DNA of 6,752 bases from an uncultured Spirochaetaceae bacterium (GTDB lineage: Bacteria; Spirochaetota; Spirochaetia; Treponematales; Treponemataceae), in NCBI GenBank assembly GCA_902773215.1, contig CACYDQ010000381.1:1-6752 (forward strand), in the 5' to 3' direction. The notes beneath the pieces are model-generated. The model ran no database searches and was not told the origin of the DNA. It was given only the letters and a program-made list of their open reading frames with translations. The position numbers were made by a program, and so were the translations under genes. Below, piece after piece: positions 5,797-6,752 of this stretch. Each line of letters begins with the position of its first letter. Within the stretch, counting starts at the first letter, position 1.

Positions 5797-6561
5797 ATGA
5801 TTGCAAAGAACGATTTCCCCATCTTGGAATTTGACACGGAAAAAGTCGCCAAGCTGAATCCGTCTGCGCTTGTCGCCAAGAGCTTTGACGCGCACAGGAT
5901 GATAATCACCTTCTTCCCTGATGTCATGAGCAGGCTGAGCGCAAGCGGGGAGATAGAGGCATACCACGAGATAGGCGGCGAGAACCCGTTCACGATTTAC
6001 CGCTTTGTGAAGAATACCGATGTCCTCATCGTTCAGGGACAGGTGGGCTGCCCGGCCTGCGGCGGAAACCTCGACCTGTTTTATGCGTTCGGGGTCACCA
6101 AGGTGATGTTCTGCGGCGGGGGTGGCGTGCTTGACAGGAACATCAAGGTAGGCCAGCTCCTCCTTGTGGACGGCGCAATCCGCGACGAGGGATTTTCCTA
6201 TCATTACGTGGAGCCGTCACGCTGCATCTACACCGACCGGAAGGTGACCGACAAAATCGCCTCATATCTTGATGAGCACAGCATTCCCTATCTGCGCGGC
6301 CTCACATGGACGACTGATGCCCTGTTCCGCGAGACTGCCGAAAAGGTCGAACTGCGCAAGAGCGAAGGGGCAAAAATCGTGGAGATGGAGCAGGCTGGCT
6401 GCATTGCGGTCGCGCAGTTCCGTGGCTTTGACTACGGCGCGATTATTTACGGCGGTGACGACGTCGCCTCCGAAGAATGGAACCACCGTGGCTGGAACAC
6501 CCGCGAGGGCATCCGATTCAACCTCGTAATGCTGTGCAAGGAACTCGTCAAGGAGATGTAG
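5797..6561 (+). CDS. Nucleoside phosphorylase (PNP/UDP family 1)
   Basis: Cytosolic enzyme expected to cleave a nucleoside with phosphate, releasing the free base and ribose-1-phosphate for salvage. 254 aa from ATG 5797, normal for the family. Seen: the phosphate/ribose-side loop GQVGCPACGG (around 81-90), the FCGGGGVLD glycine-rich strand, KVGQLLLVDGAIRDEGFSY, the WTTDALFRE substrate segment, and VEMEQAG (195-201), whose MetGlu pair (197-198) normally contacts the ribose hydroxyls. The YGGDD segment follows. The spacing and uridine-phosphorylase-like layout do not settle whether the substrate is a purine or a pyrimidine. The open frame extends to a GTG at 5749, but the extra 16 residues lack homology to the family start. 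ATG 5797 is preferred although its Shine-Dalgarno (AGTGGTGG, 5788-5795) is poor and close. It is divergent from the che operon, and no functional link is evident. Confidence 0.9.
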   Translation: MIAKNDFPILEFDTEKVAKLNPSALVAKSFDAHRMIITFFPDVMSRLSASGEIEAYHEIGGENPFTIYRFVKNTDVLIVQGQVGCPACGGNLDLFYAFGVTKVMFCGGGGVLDRNIKVGQLLLVDGAIRDEGFSYHYVEPSRCIYTDRKVTDKIASYLDEHSIPYLRGLTWTTDALFRETAEKVELRKSEGAKIVEMEQAGCIAVAQFRGFDYGAIIYGGDDVASEEWNHRGWNTREGIRFNLVMLCKELVKEM

Positions 6562-6676
6562 GAAGTGGTGACGGAGAAAAAATGGAAACAGGTCAGACCT
6601 TACGAAAGAGGATAGCGGAGACCACATAGCCCGCCCCGCGACAATGGGCCTCTTCATCCCCTGGTCTGGGTAGGGC

Positions 6677-6710
6677 GGCGCAAATGCTTGCCACGCAAGG
6701 ATTTCACGCC
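6677..6710. other. Imperfect hairpin between convergent phosphorylase and tRNA genes
   Basis: GGCG (6677-6680) pairs with CGCC (6707-6710), AAAT (6682-6685) with ATTT (6701-6704), and CTTGC (6687-6691) with GCAAG (6695-6699) around a CAC loop, with small internal mismatches. It begins 3 bp past the tRNA 3' end. It may stop or process transcripts from either side, but neither strand has a following T-run, so a classic intrinsic terminator is not supported. The rest of 6562-6713 shows no gene. Confidence 0.45.
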
Positions 6711-6713
6711 AGT

Positions 6714-6752
6714 TGACGCATGGCGGACTCGAACCGCCGACCCACTGCTTAG
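6714..6752 (-). tRNA. tRNA, 3' half only, probably tRNA-Arg (NCU anticodon)
   Basis: Read on the minus strand from the right edge: the last two anticodon bases CT, AA, anticodon-stem 3' strand GCAGT, a 5-nt variable loop GGGTC, T-stem GGCGG with loop TTCGAGT and CCGCC, acceptor 3' strand ATGCGTC, and discriminator A (6714). The T-arm is perfect. The anticodon ends in CU; the short variable loop argues against Ser-GCU and for Arg-UCU or Arg-CCU. The next bases are ACT, so CCA is not encoded. The 5' half, including the wobble base, lies beyond the window. Confidence 0.85.

Noticed and set aside
6262..6657. Minus-strand 131-codon open frame opposite the phosphorylase end
   Set aside because: Antisense shadow of a well-supported gene; no domain recognised.

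Overview
The window is a GC-rich, densely coding bacterial segment holding one chemosensory (chemotaxis-type) operon on the minus strand. A divergent nucleoside phosphorylase gene and the 3' end of a convergent tRNA gene lie to its right. Reading from 5356 down to the left edge, the operon is cheW, a small CheW-like or unassigned gene, cheB, cheR and cheA. Junctions are a short overlap, an ATGA overlap, an 8-nt gap and a 1-nt gap, so it looks like a single translationally coupled transcript. The cheA gene runs off the left edge inside its C-terminal receiver domain.

The operon lacks the signature of a plain E. coli-like flagellar set. CheA is a hybrid: HPt, dimerisation, ATPase, CheW-like and receiver domains, with no recognisable P2 CheY-binding domain. 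CheR carries a long Pro/Lys-rich linker and a TPR-like tail. No CheY, CheD or receptor gene is present. This resembles hybrid systems such as Frz or Wsp, in which the receiver fused to CheA acts as a built-in output or phosphate sink. CheW (with the small protein possibly helping) would couple CheA to receptors encoded elsewhere. CheR and CheB would methylate and demethylate those receptors, and CheA would phosphorylate CheB and its own receiver.

Between the divergent cheW and phosphorylase genes lies 440 bp of non-coding DNA, much more AT-rich than its surroundings towards its right half. It holds a good sigma-70-type promoter whose -10 box is only 6 nt from the cheW ATG, which predicts a nearly leaderless mRNA. 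It also holds a 10-bp inverted repeat enclosing a small perfect hairpin, an array of five A/T tracts about 22 bp apart (three clear 22-bp tandem units), an 11-bp AT-rich palindrome, and a TTGACA -35 box facing the phosphorylase. This divergent control region is the least ordinary part of the window.

The organism cannot be fixed from the sequence. Chemosensory genes of this architecture occur in spirochaetes, deltaproteobacteria and other Gram-negatives. A relatively GC-rich treponeme-like spirochaete is a guess only. The tRNA gene does not encode its CCA end.
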